DNA from: an uncultured Clostridia bacterium
GTDB lineage: Bacteria > Bacillota > Clostridia > Lachnospirales > CAG-274
Assembly (NCBI GenBank): GCA_910579745.1
Contig: CAJTVH010000031.1
Location: 1-34,921 of the forward strand
Reading direction: 5' to 3'
Length of the DNA: 34,921 bases
Below the pieces are notes generated by a model. It made no database searches, was not told where the DNA came from, and saw only the letters and a program-made list of their open reading frames with translations. The translations under genes and the position numbers were made by a program. This document shows, in pieces, positions 23,809 to 31,579 of the stretch (the first letter of the stretch is position 1; each line of letters opens with the position of its first letter).

Positions 23809-26178
23809 ATGAATACAAAAGTTTTATATACAATGGAATACAATAAAATTATTGATAAATTAAAAAATTTCGCAATATCCGAAATGGGTAAGAAGTTAAC
23901 TGAAGAACTTGTGCCGTCAAGTAATATTGATGATATAATTCTTTGGCAGAAAGAAACGTCAGAGGCTGTAAGTATGATTTTAAAAAAAGGCTCTTTACCT
24001 CTCGGAGGGTTAAAAAATATTTCCGCTTGTTTAAAAAGGGTCTCTGTAGGCGGTGTATTATCTATTCAGGAGCTTTTTTATATATGTGATTTTTTATATG
24101 TTTCAAGAAAGGTTAAAAATTATGCTAAAAATGAAAGCAAAAATGATATTTTTGAAATTCTTGAACCACAATTTGAATTAATTGAAACAATTTCTGAGCT
24201 TGAGAGGGATATTTCTAGATGTATTATTTCGGATACGGAAGTTTCAGACGACGCGAGCGGCGCGTTAAAAGATATACGGCGTAATATTAAATCCTCTAAT
24301 GACAGAATAAAAGAACAGCTTAACGGAATAATTCATTCGCAGACTTATAAAAATATGTTACAAGATCCTGTTATCACAATAAGGAATGAAAGATACTGTG
24401 TTCCTGTTAAACAGGAATATAGAAATAGTTTCAGCGGTATGGTGCATGACCAATCGGCTACCGGCGCTACTGTTTTTATGGAGCCTATGAGTGTTGTTCA
24501 GCTTAATAACAAAATTAAAGAACTTCACTCAAAAGAAAAAATTGAAATAGAAAAAATTTTGAGGGCGCTTTCTGAAAAAGTAAATGAAAACAAAGATTTA
24601 CTTTCCTCAAATCTTGAAATACTTTCACATCTTGATTTTATTTTCGCGAAAGGCGAGCTTTCAATCAGTATGAATGGTACAGAGCCTATTTTTAACACAA
24701 GAGGATATATAAATATAAAAAAGGCGAGACATCCTTTACTTGACCCGGAAAAGGTTGTTCCGACCAATATTTATCTTGGTGATGAATTTACGACTTTGCT
24801 TATTACAGGACCAAATACGGGAGGAAAAACCGTTTCTATAAAAACGATAGGTTTATTTACTTTAATGGGGCAATCAGGTCTTCACATTTCCGCTTTTGAT
24901 AATTCCGAACTAGCGGTATTTGAGGATGTTTTCGCCGATATAGGAGACGAGCAGAGTATTGAGCAAAGTCTTAGTACGTTTTCTTCTCATATGAGTAATA
25001 TTATTAAAATTCTTAAAAATGTTACAGACAATTCCCTTGTTCTTATAGATGAACTTGGAGCGGGAACGGATCCCACAGAGGGAGCGGCTTTAGCTGTCGC
25101 TATAATTGAGTATCTTCATAAAAGAAAAATTCGAATGGCCGTTACTACTCATTACAGTGAGTTAAAAGTGTACGCTCTTTCAACAGAGGGAGTTGAGAAC
25201 GCGTCATGTGAATTTGACGTGCATTCCCTTCGTCCCACATATCGTCTTCTTATAGGAATACCGGGAAAAAGTAATGCTTTCGCTATTTCTCAAAGACTGG
25301 GACTTCCTGAGTTTATTATAAAAAACGCCAAAGAAGTTTTAAGTCATGAGGATGCCAGATTTGAGGATGTTATTACTGATCTTGAGATAAGTAAAAAAAC
25401 TCTTGTAAGTGAGCAGGAAAGAGCGGAAGAGTATAGGAGAGAGGCTGAAAAACTAAAAAAAGACTTTGAAAACCAAAAGAGGAAAACAAGAGAACAGCGT
25501 GATAAGATTATAAAAAAAGCCAATGAGGACGCCAGACGCATTTTCGCGGACGCTAAAGAAGAGGCTGATAAGATAATTAAAGATATGCAGAAGATGCTTC
25601 GGCAAAAAAATAACGGTGATATGGAGGCTAAGAGAAGAGAGCTTAAAGATAAATTATTAAAAGCCGATGAAAGCTTATCAAAATTTAGTAATAAAAGGGA
25701 TTTCCATAAAGTGCCCAAAAAGCTTTTTAAAGGCGATAAAGTTTTTATCCATACACTTAATCAGTCGGGTATAGTAATTAATCCGCCAGATACGAAAGGT
25801 GACGTTACAATCAGAGCGGGTATTATGACAGTTAAGGTAAATATATCAAATTTATCATTAGATAAAACGGAAGATACCCCTAAAAATACGGCGAAAAAAT
25901 ATTCTGTGGGCGTTAAGGCGAGAAAATCACAGTATATTTCTCCGGAAGTTGATTTAAGAGGTCTTACTGTTGAGGAGGCTGTTGAGAAAACAGACAAATA
26001 TCTTGATGACGCTTATCTCGCGGGGATTTCGCCGGTTACGGTTATACATGGAAAAGGTACGGGAGTTCTAAGAAGCGCTATACAGGAATTTTTAAGAAAA
26101 AATCCTCATGTAAAAGATTTTCGCATAGGGCAATACGGCGAGGGTGAGTCGGGTGTTACTATAGTTGAGCTTAAATAG
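23809..26178 (+). CDS. mutS2: MutS2: endonuclease MutS2 / ribosome rescue factor RqcU
   Basis: 789 residues, the normal MutS2 size. The start is the ATG at 23809 (MNTKVLYTMEYNKIIDKL, the expected family N-terminus) with AAGGCAGGA upstream. Core helices are followed by the ABC-type ATPase: Walker A GPNTGGKT (334-341), signature-like STFSSHMSNI and Walker B LIDELGAGTDP (412-422). A long coiled coil (about 505-625) precedes a KOW-like stretch, and the C-terminal Smr nuclease domain (about 712-789) has VDLRG (714-718) and HGKG (747-750). Known roles are suppression of recombination and splitting of collided ribosomes. It stands alone, with no repeat-free promoter obvious. Confidence 0.96.
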   Translation: MNTKVLYTMEYNKIIDKLKNFAISEMGKKLTEELVPSSNIDDIILWQKETSEAVSMILKKGSLPLGGLKNISACLKRVSVGGVLSIQELFYICDFLYVSRKVKNYAKNESKNDIFEILEPQFELIETISELERDISRCIISDTEVSDDASGALKDIRRNIKSSNDRIKEQLNGIIHSQTYKNMLQDPVITIRNERYCVPVKQEYRNSFSGMVHDQSATGATVFMEPMSVVQLNNKIKELHSKEKIEIEKILRALSEKVNENKDLLSSNLEILSHLDFIFAKGELSISMNGTEPIFNTRGYINIKKARHPLLDPEKVVPTNIYLGDEFTTLLITGPNTGGKTVSIKTIGLFTLMGQSGLHISAFDNSELAVFEDVFADIGDEQSIEQSLSTFSSHMSNIIKILKNVTDNSLVLIDELGAGTDPTEGAALAVAIIEYLHKRKIRMAVTTHYSELKVYALSTEGVENASCEFDVHSLRPTYRLLIGIPGKSNAFAISQRLGLPEFIIKNAKEVLSHEDARFEDVITDLEISKKTLVSEQERAEEYRREAEKLKKDFENQKRKTREQRDKIIKKANEDARRIFADAKEEADKIIKDMQKMLRQKNNGDMEAKRRELKDKLLKADESLSKFSNKRDFHKVPKKLFKGDKVFIHTLNQSGIVINPPDTKGDVTIRAGIMTVKVNISNLSLDKTEDTPKNTAKKYSVGVKARKSQYISPEVDLRGLTVEEAVEKTDKYLDDAYLAGISPVTVIHGKGTGVLRSAIQEFLRKNPHVKDFRIGQYGEGESGVTIVELK

Positions 26179-26523
26179 ATAAAAATGTGTAGGCGTGAAA
26201 TTAAGTTAGATGAAATAAAATAATTTTTTAACAATATATTTTTAATAAGTTATTGATAAAATTAAAAAAAGAATGTATAATGATAAATATGAAAAAATTT
26301 TTCAAAGCTTGTTTACAGAAAGTCCACTTAAATAAAGACAATTTTATAAAAAATATTTTATGAGCGTAAAGCGATAAAATTTTAACGAAATGTTCTTTGA
26401 TTTTTGAGCTCTGAAAGTGTGAGAAGAATTTTTAGACAATTTAAAAAATTTTGAGTAAAATAATTTTTATTTTTTCAATTTATGTTGGAATTTCTACAAG
26501 TGTTGATAAAATATTTAAAATAT

Positions 26524-26658
26524 CAGAGTGTATCTGAAAACTAAAATATGCGTAAAAAATAAAATGAAGTTGAAGCGTTTTTTGTTTTATTTTTATAATT
26601 TTTTGGATATTTTTTATATAATTCCAATGTCTTATGACAGTTTTCAAATACGCCGTAG
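26524..26658 (+). repeat. Shortened palindromic repeat copy
   Basis: Ends CAGAGTGTATCTGAAAAC and GTTTTCAAATACGCCGTAG. The core is about 30 bp shorter than the full unit. The upstream part of this gap, 26179-26523, shows no gene. Confidence 0.8.
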
Positions 26659-26734
26659 TTAAGTTAAATACGATTGAGGGAATGTATTTAAGACTAAAAA
26701 ATATACTAAAAATTATAAAGGCTTATAAGTAAAT

Positions 26735-26918
26735 CAGAGTGTATCTGAAAACTAAAATACGTGCTAAAAATCATAAAAAATAAACGAAATTGAATTATTT
26801 TTGTTTATTTTTTCATGATTTTTTAGATATTTGGATTTTGAGAAAGTAAAAATAAGCTTTGAAAAATAAGGGTTTATATACTTTTAACAATTATCGGGAG
26901 TTTTTAGATACGCTATAG
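26735..26918 (+). repeat. Divergent palindromic repeat copy
   Basis: Left end CAGAGTGTATCTGAAAAC, right end GAGTTTTTAGATACGCTATAG. It is in the same orientation as, and only 76 bp after, the previous copy. The inner stem AAAAATCATAAAAAATAAAC / GTTTATTTTTTCATGATTTT is long and almost perfect. Confidence 0.8.
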
Positions 26919-27044
26919 TTCAAAAAGGAAAAAAAGCGTTTTAAGTCGCTGATTTTATTTTTTAAGGTTTTTTGTTTGTTTTAACAGTTAAACAGGGAAA
27001 TTTTATTTTTCAAGAATTTGTTTACATAATTTAATTATTATTGT

Positions 27045-27142
27045 GAACTTTACAGATACGCTTTAAGTTTATTTTATTCGCGTGTATGTTTTTGTTTAAA
27101 AAAAACTACCTAAACAATATTTTTTAGATATACAAATTGTAT
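27045..27142. other. Repeat remnant and small palindrome before the 27200 gene
   Basis: TTTACAGATACGCTTTAAG (about 27049-27067) is an isolated right end of the palindromic repeat. ATACAAATTGTAT (27130-27142) is a perfect 13-bp palindrome about 60 bp before the next start codon and could be an operator. The interval 26919-27199 holds no gene. Confidence 0.4.
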
Positions 27143-27199
27143 GTTATTATTTATCGACTTGCCATACTCTATTAAATTTGATTGGGGGAATGAATACTC

Positions 27200-27484
27200 A
27201 TGAACGAAAAAGAAAGTGTTAAAATTTTAAAAGAGCAAGTTTTGCCTATTGCTCAACAAAATGCCAATATAAATACAGCTGTTGTTAACTCAATAAATTC
27301 TTTGATTGCTATTGAGAAAATTAAAGATTTAATTATTAAATACAGACTCTCGGCGGTAACTATGAGAAATCAAAAAACTTATTTTACCGAGCATGACATA
27401 GGATACTGTGAGGGGGCTTGCGAGGTTTTTGAAGAAGTGGACCGTGATATAGAGAGCATTTTAAAAAGTTGCAAGGTTTTGTAA
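27200..27484 (+). CDS. Conserved-looking small helical protein of unknown function
   Basis: 94 residues, not recognised. The ATG has a GGGGGAATG site about 11 nt upstream. It is hydrophilic and probably all-helical, with no membrane part. It has Cys residues in GYCEGACEVFEE and SILKSCKVL, a possible metal or redox site. The gene precedes an OmpR-type response regulator by 27 nt and is very likely in its operon, which makes an accessory or regulated function plausible. No kinase is present. Confidence 0.72.
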   Translation: MNEKESVKILKEQVLPIAQQNANINTAVVNSINSLIAIEKIKDLIIKYRLSAVTMRNQKTYFTEHDIGYCEGACEVFEEVDRDIESILKSCKVL

Positions 27485-27511
27485 TATGGCTTTATTAAGG
27501 AGGACAATTTT

Positions 27512-28201
27512 GTGGCCGAAAAAATTAAAATTTTGATTGTCGATGATGATATCCATATTGCTGAACTTATTTCAATATATCTTGCGAAAGAGGGCTATGA
27601 GACAAAAGAAGTTTATGGGGGAAGAAAAGCGCTTGATGAGTTTTCTAAATTTTCTCCCCATCTTGTCCTCTTAGACGTTATGCTTCCTGAAATTGACGGT
27701 TATCAGGTATGTAGGGAAATCAGACAAATAAGTAAAGTACCTATTATTATGCTTACAGCTAAAGGTGAGGTTTTTGATAAGGTTCTTGGTCTTGAGCTTG
27801 GCGCTGATGATTATATTGTTAAACCTTTTGACAGCAAAGAGCTTGTTGCCAGGGTTAAAGCTGTTTTAAGAAGATATGAGAATAAAGAGTTTTTAGATGG
27901 AAATAAACAGATTGTCGTGCCCAATATGACAATTAACGAATCAACATACATTGTTACGTATCATGGAGAGGAACTTGAGTTTCCCCCAAAAGAATTTGAT
28001 CTTTTAAATTTTCTCGCGAAACATCCAAATCAAGTTTTTACCAGGGAACAACTTCTTGATAAAATTTGGGGCTATGAATTTATGGGAGATACGAGGACTG
28101 TTGATGTACATGTGAAGAGAATACGAGAGAAAATGCCTTTTGAGGACAGCTGGGGAATAAAAACCGTTTGGGGCGTTGGTTATAAATTTGAGTTAAAATA
28201 A
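27512..28201 (+). CDS. OmpR/PhoB-family response regulator (orphan)
   Basis: 229 residues. The receiver domain (1-120) has D11-D13, phospho-acceptor D55 (LVLLDVMLPE), T82 and K104 (IVKPFDSKE), all intact. The winged-helix effector domain (about 130-229) has FDLLNFLAKHPNQVFTREQL and TRTVDVHVKRIREK, the classic OmpR/PhoB recognition region. The GTG start follows AGGAGG. It lacks a neighbouring histidine kinase: upstream is the 94-residue unknown and downstream an aminotransferase gene. Its partner kinase must be elsewhere, or regulation is through the unknown protein. Confidence 0.93.
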   Translation: MAEKIKILIVDDDIHIAELISIYLAKEGYETKEVYGGRKALDEFSKFSPHLVLLDVMLPEIDGYQVCREIRQISKVPIIMLTAKGEVFDKVLGLELGADDYIVKPFDSKELVARVKAVLRRYENKEFLDGNKQIVVPNMTINESTYIVTYHGEELEFPPKEFDLLNFLAKHPNQVFTREQLLDKIWGYEFMGDTRTVDVHVKRIREKMPFEDSWGIKTVWGVGYKFELK

Positions 28202-28276
28202 AATTTTTATTATAACTCAAATGATAATATATTTTGTTAATTCTCTGGTATTATATACAGGAAAGAGGTCGTTTTT

Positions 28277-29344
28277 ATGAATAAACCGTGGTTTGACAAA
28301 ATCAGAAAAATCAAGCCTTATGTTCCGGGAGAGCAGCCAAATAAGAGCAATGTCATTAAACTAAATACAAATGAATGTCCCTATCCGCCTTCTCCTATGG
28401 TAAAAAAGGCGTTAAGAGATTATGATACGGATAAATTGAGGTTATATCCAAGTTTTGAGTGTAATGAATTAAAAGATATTTTAGCAGAAACGTATAACGT
28501 TTGTCGAAATAATATTTTTTTGGGGAATGGGTCAGACGAGGTTATCGCTTTATGTTTTCAGACTTTTTTCAATTCGGACATGCCTATTCTTATTCCTGAT
28601 ATTACATATTCTTTTTATGATGTGTGGTGCGATCTTTATAATATTAAATATGAGCAAATTTTACTTGATGATAGTTTTAAAATAAAAAAAGAGGACTATT
28701 TAAAAAAAAATGGCGGAGTTGTTATCGCTAATCCTAATGCTCCTGTCGGAAAATATATGGAGCTTTGTGAACTTGAGGAAATAATTAATTATAATAAAGA
28801 CTCTATTGTTATTATTGACGAAGCGTATATTGATTTTGGTGGTAAATCAGCTATATCTTTAATAGATAAATATGATAATTTAGTAGTTGTTCATACTTTT
28901 TCAAAATCTCGAGCCTTAGCGGGCATAAGGCTTGGATACGCTATGTGTGGGGAAGATCTTATCGGTTATTTAGAGGCTGTGAAAAATTCTTTTAATTCAT
29001 ATACTGTTAATTCTCTTACTCAAGCTGTCGCTATTGCCTGCGCAAAAGATAGGGAGTATTTTGAGTCTTGCAGGCAGAAAATAATAAAAACGAGAGAACG
29101 AGTTGTTTATGAACTTTCGAAAATGGGTTTTGAGACTATTCAGTCTATGAGCAATTTTATTTTTACTACCAATCCTAAAATTAAGGCCTCTTTTATTTTT
29201 GATGAATTGAAAAAACAAAATATTTTTGTGCGATATTTTAATAAACCTCGCATAAACGAGTATTTGAGAGTTACTATAGGGACAGATGATGAAATGGATT
29301 TATTTATTGAGGCGTTGAAAAAAATAATTAATTATTATTTTTAA
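28277..29344 (+). CDS. hisC: Histidinol-phosphate aminotransferase-like PLP enzyme
   Basis: 355 residues, the size of HisC. It is a fold-type I aminotransferase: LNTNECPYPPSP (29-40) near the N-terminus, GNGSDEVI (83-90), ANPNAPVG (151-158), IDEAYIDF (180-187), PLP-binding Lys K210 in HTFSKSRALAGIRLGY, and the C-terminal Arg in LRVTIGT. In histidine synthesis it would transfer an amino group from glutamate to imidazole-acetol phosphate. No other his genes are nearby, so a related role (aromatic or other amino acid transamination, or a CobD-like role) is possible. ATG follows GAAAGAGG. The gene stands alone, 75 bp after the response regulator. Confidence 0.85.
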   Translation: MNKPWFDKIRKIKPYVPGEQPNKSNVIKLNTNECPYPPSPMVKKALRDYDTDKLRLYPSFECNELKDILAETYNVCRNNIFLGNGSDEVIALCFQTFFNSDMPILIPDITYSFYDVWCDLYNIKYEQILLDDSFKIKKEDYLKKNGGVVIANPNAPVGKYMELCELEEIINYNKDSIVIIDEAYIDFGGKSAISLIDKYDNLVVVHTFSKSRALAGIRLGYAMCGEDLIGYLEAVKNSFNSYTVNSLTQAVAIACAKDREYFESCRQKIIKTRERVVYELSKMGFETIQSMSNFIFTTNPKIKASFIFDELKKQNIFVRYFNKPRINEYLRVTIGTDDEMDLFIEALKKIINYYF

Positions 29345-29441
29345 ATTTATGCAAGTACTCTTTATTTTTGTAACAATTTTTTTGCTTTTTAATATTATGA
29401 TATTAGGAGAGAAAACAATAAAAAATAAGGAGGACTTCACT

Positions 29442-29597
29442 ATGGGTGTTTTTGAATTAGGAAATTCTTGTTCTTGCGGTGAAAATGTGGAAAGCGTGGA
29501 AAATGTATCTGATTTGAGGCGTCTCAGAGAGGAATGCATTATCGCTCTTAAAGTTTATGATTCATGTAGGCAGCAGGATTGTAATAATATACACTAA
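29442..29597 (+). pseudogene. Cys-rich gene truncated by the integrated element
   Basis: 51 residues from an ATG with a perfect AAGGAGG. The start MGVFELGNSCSCGEN is Cys-rich, then comes LRRLREECIIALKVYDSCRQQDC, which occupies residues 25-47, followed by four unlike residues and a stop. The stop touches the recombinase stop of the incoming element. From memory, Clostridia have Cys-rich proteins in which a VYDSCRQQDCL motif is followed by a long further domain, so I read this as the 5' piece of a longer gene cut by integration. Many recombinase-split genes in this phylum are sporulation genes restored by excision; whether that holds here is not shown. It could alternatively be a complete small protein. 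Confidence 0.6.
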
Positions 29598-29640
29598 TTA
29601 AGCGTAAAAATAAATTAGCATTTCACCAGTTGAACCATTT
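29575..29640. other. Probable left attachment junction (attL) of the integrated element
   Basis: The end of a truncated host gene and the end of a serine-recombinase gene meet with no gap at 29597/29598. Large serine integrases are normally encoded at the edge of their element with the att site beside them. The crossover core therefore probably lies within or next to the AGGATTGTAATAATATACAC stretch at 29575-29594. The exact core cannot be set without attR. Confidence 0.55.
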
Positions 29641-30992
29641 AGCGTTATTTTATCAATTATAGATTTCATAGCTTTTATTTTTGTCAGCATATTCTTGTCG
29701 CTTTCTATGATTTCTAAAACATTTCCAATATTTTTGGCGAGCTCTTTATGAGTTGGAATTTGTTCTTTTTCTGTCAATTTATTTTCTAATTCCGTAATTT
29801 TTTTTTGTAAGCGTTCTTTAGTTTCTTTGTATTCTTCTAAGGTGTCTATTTCGGAGAGGTAGGCATCTTTTGCTCGTTTTAATGTTTTATTTAATTGATT
29901 TATTTCTTTTGTTATTAAATCTGAATTTGTGTAAGTTGTAATTTTAGTAAATTTAAGATTATAAAAGTTTTCTTTAGAATTTATTATTGAATATAATTCG
30001 TTTATTACTAGTATTTCTAAGTCGGGTATTCTGTATGATTTGGAAATATCACAGCGGCCGCTTACATACCCCCCGCAACGAAAGCGGTCAGATTTGTTAC
30101 TATAACTTTTAGCGTAAACATATACAGTATCACAAACAGGACAACGAAGTATTCCGGTTAGCCAATGCTTATGATATTCAAGAGGTCTGCCCTTGTGTTT
30201 TATACGTTTTTTATTTGTATTATACTTTTCCTGTACTTTATCAAATGTATCCTCATCAATAATAGCAGGGTGGTTAGCTTTTTTATAATATGTTCTATCC
30301 TCAATTTTCCAAAGCATATAACCCTTATAAGTTGGGTTTGTCAAGACTTTTTGTACCCAGCGTTTATCAATACATTTTCCGCGTTTAGTTTTAATATTCA
30401 GTAAATTTAATTCCTGCGCTATTTTAAACGGCGATATATCTTCCATAAATTTTTGGTATACGATTTTTACAATTCGCGCTTCTTCTTCTATTATTTCTAA
30501 AGGTTTTTTACGTGGTTTTTTATATCCGTATGGAGCGCAGGAAAAATACTCATTTCCAAGAGCTTTTTGCTCCATTCCTCTTTTTACCACTTTTGAAAGT
30601 TTTCGGGAGTACATTTCATTCATAGCGCCCAATAAAGCGTCAGTTATTAACGAGGTATCCTCGTCAACCATTGGTTCTGTTATGGAAATCAAGGAAACGC
30701 CGTTTCTTTTTAATAATGATTTATATACTATTGATTGTTCGAGATTACGGGCAAAACGTGAACTGTCATAAATTAAAACATACTCAAAAATTCCTTTTGA
30801 GCTATCGTCTATCATTTGCATAAACGCTGGTCTCTTTTCCGCCTGTCTGCCAGAAATCCCCTCATCTATGTATGTATCCATTAGCCAGTATCCGCCGCGT
30901 TCGGCAAAAGTTTTTATTAAGCGAAGCTGACTGTCTATTGAATATTCTTGTTTGTCGGTTGACATTCTAAGGTAAGCTACGGATTTTTTCAT
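29598..30992 (-). CDS. Large serine recombinase (integrase)
   Basis: 464 residues. The start is the ATG at 30990-30992 with AGGAAGTGA upstream. The resolvase-type catalytic domain (about 1-145) has nucleophile S11 in AYLRMSTDKQ and the Arg motif YDSSRFARN (75-83). The recombinase DNA-binding domain (about 150-260) is followed by a zinc ribbon with C284, C287, C306 and C314 (CPVC...CGG...RCD) and a Lys/Glu-rich coiled coil (about 345-430) typical of large serine integrases that control direction of recombination. It integrates or excises the element between attP and attB. Its 3' end points to the host junction. A TTGAAA/TATAAT-like promoter is visible just upstream of the start on the minus strand. 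Confidence 0.95.
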   Translation of the reverse strand: MKKSVAYLRMSTDKQEYSIDSQLRLIKTFAERGGYWLMDTYIDEGISGRQAEKRPAFMQMIDDSSKGIFEYVLIYDSSRFARNLEQSIVYKSLLKRNGVSLISITEPMVDEDTSLITDALLGAMNEMYSRKLSKVVKRGMEQKALGNEYFSCAPYGYKKPRKKPLEIIEEEARIVKIVYQKFMEDISPFKIAQELNLLNIKTKRGKCIDKRWVQKVLTNPTYKGYMLWKIEDRTYYKKANHPAIIDEDTFDKVQEKYNTNKKRIKHKGRPLEYHKHWLTGILRCPVCDTVYVYAKSYSNKSDRFRCGGYVSGRCDISKSYRIPDLEILVINELYSIINSKENFYNLKFTKITTYTNSDLITKEINQLNKTLKRAKDAYLSEIDTLEEYKETKERLQKKITELENKLTEKEQIPTHKELAKNIGNVLEIIESDKNMLTKIKAMKSIIDKITLNGSTGEMLIYFYA

Positions 30993-31135
30993 TAATATCA
31001 CTTCCTAATGTTATAATATTATATTATTAATAAAAAAGCTTGTTTCAATACAATTTATAAATATAGCATTAAAGTTGGAAATATTGTTTTTTAAAAAGCA
31101 AAAAGTAACAGATTTATTAAAATAAAAACTGTTAC

Positions 31136-31164
31136 TTGACTTTTTATAGAAAAAGTGTTATTAT
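31136..31164 (+). promoter_or_regulatory. Promoter of the antitoxin RNA
   Basis: TTGACT (31136-31141), 17-bp spacer, TATTAT (31159-31164), overlapping a TATAAT at 31162-31167. It directs a short plus-strand RNA starting near 31171 with no coding frame behind it. Confidence 0.7.
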
Positions 31165-31170
31165 AATGAC

Positions 31171-31267
31171 ACAAAAGGCAGTCAGCTCCACGAGAGTGGC
31201 TTCCAAGATTAGATTATTTAATTAAAAATAACCACCAAAGCTTGGCGGGCGAGGGTGGTTATTTTTT
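31171..31267 (+). ncRNA. Antitoxin RNA of a type I toxin-antitoxin pair
   Basis: A roughly 97-nt non-coding RNA is framed by the promoter at 31136-31164 and the shared terminator at 31224-31267. It is convergent with the toxin mRNA and fully complementary to its 3' end over the terminator. Near its 5' end a small hairpin CCAC-GAGA-GTGG (31188-31199) and the word AGCTCCAC (31184-31191) can pair with the toxin's ribosome-site hairpin (GUGGCGCU, 7 of 8). This two-site layout resembles RNA II of the enterococcal par/fst system. Confidence 0.7.
31224..31267. terminator. Shared bidirectional terminator of toxin and antitoxin RNAs
   Basis: AAAAATAACCACC (31224-31236) pairs with GGTGGTTATTTTT (31254-31266); T-runs flank both edges. 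The toxin stop codon lies inside the stem (31259-31261). Both convergent RNAs end here, so their 3' ends are complementary. Confidence 0.85.
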
Positions 31268-31336
31268 TGTGCCTAAAAATGTCACTAAAAGTGTCATAAA
31301 TGCTATTATCAAAGATAATATTTCATATGTACTCAT
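31259..31336 (-). CDS. Type I toxin: holin-like small membrane peptide
   Basis: 25 residues, too short for routine gene calling. It begins MSTYEILSLIIAF and continues with a single hydrophobic helix, ending GTKK. MSTYE followed by a membrane helix is the pattern of the holin-like/TxpA-BsrG type I toxins of Firmicutes, which depolarise or disturb the membrane when expressed without antitoxin. A strong GGAGG is 7 nt before the ATG but is locked in a hairpin (31341-31360). Its own promoter is at 31394-31421. It lies between the integrase and the repressor genes of the integrated element, where such modules stabilise the element. Confidence 0.82.
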   Translation of the reverse strand: MSTYEILSLIIAFMTLLVTFLGTKK

Positions 31337-31340
31337 AGCG

Positions 31341-31360
31341 CCACCTCCTTCCGGAAGTGG
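31341..31360 (-). promoter_or_regulatory. Hairpin sequestering the toxin ribosome-binding site
   Basis: On the toxin mRNA, CCACUUCC and GGAGGUGG form an 8-bp stem (one G-U) closed by a GGAA tetraloop, burying the Shine-Dalgarno GGAGG. Such shielding of the start is standard in type I toxin mRNAs. Confidence 0.8.
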
Positions 31361-31393
31361 AAACCATTCCCCGCAGACCGACTGCCCTATTAA

Positions 31394-31421
31394 ATTATAA
31401 CAGTTTTTATTTAGTTGTCAA
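31394..31421 (-). promoter_or_regulatory. Toxin promoter
   Basis: On the minus strand a perfect TTGACA (31416-31421) and perfect TATAAT (31394-31399) with a 16-bp spacer give a strong promoter. The transcript would start near 31387, with a leader of about 50 nt. Confidence 0.85.
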
Positions 31422-31579
31422 TTATTTCTAAAAAATTATTTCTTTCGTCAAAATCGTATTGGTTTAATTTTTATACCGATAGGGTAATGATTTTAAATTT
31501 TATTAGTATAAAAAATTAAACCAATTTAGTATAATATTCAGACTATTTTGCTAGAGTCAACAAAATGAGTACATTTCAT

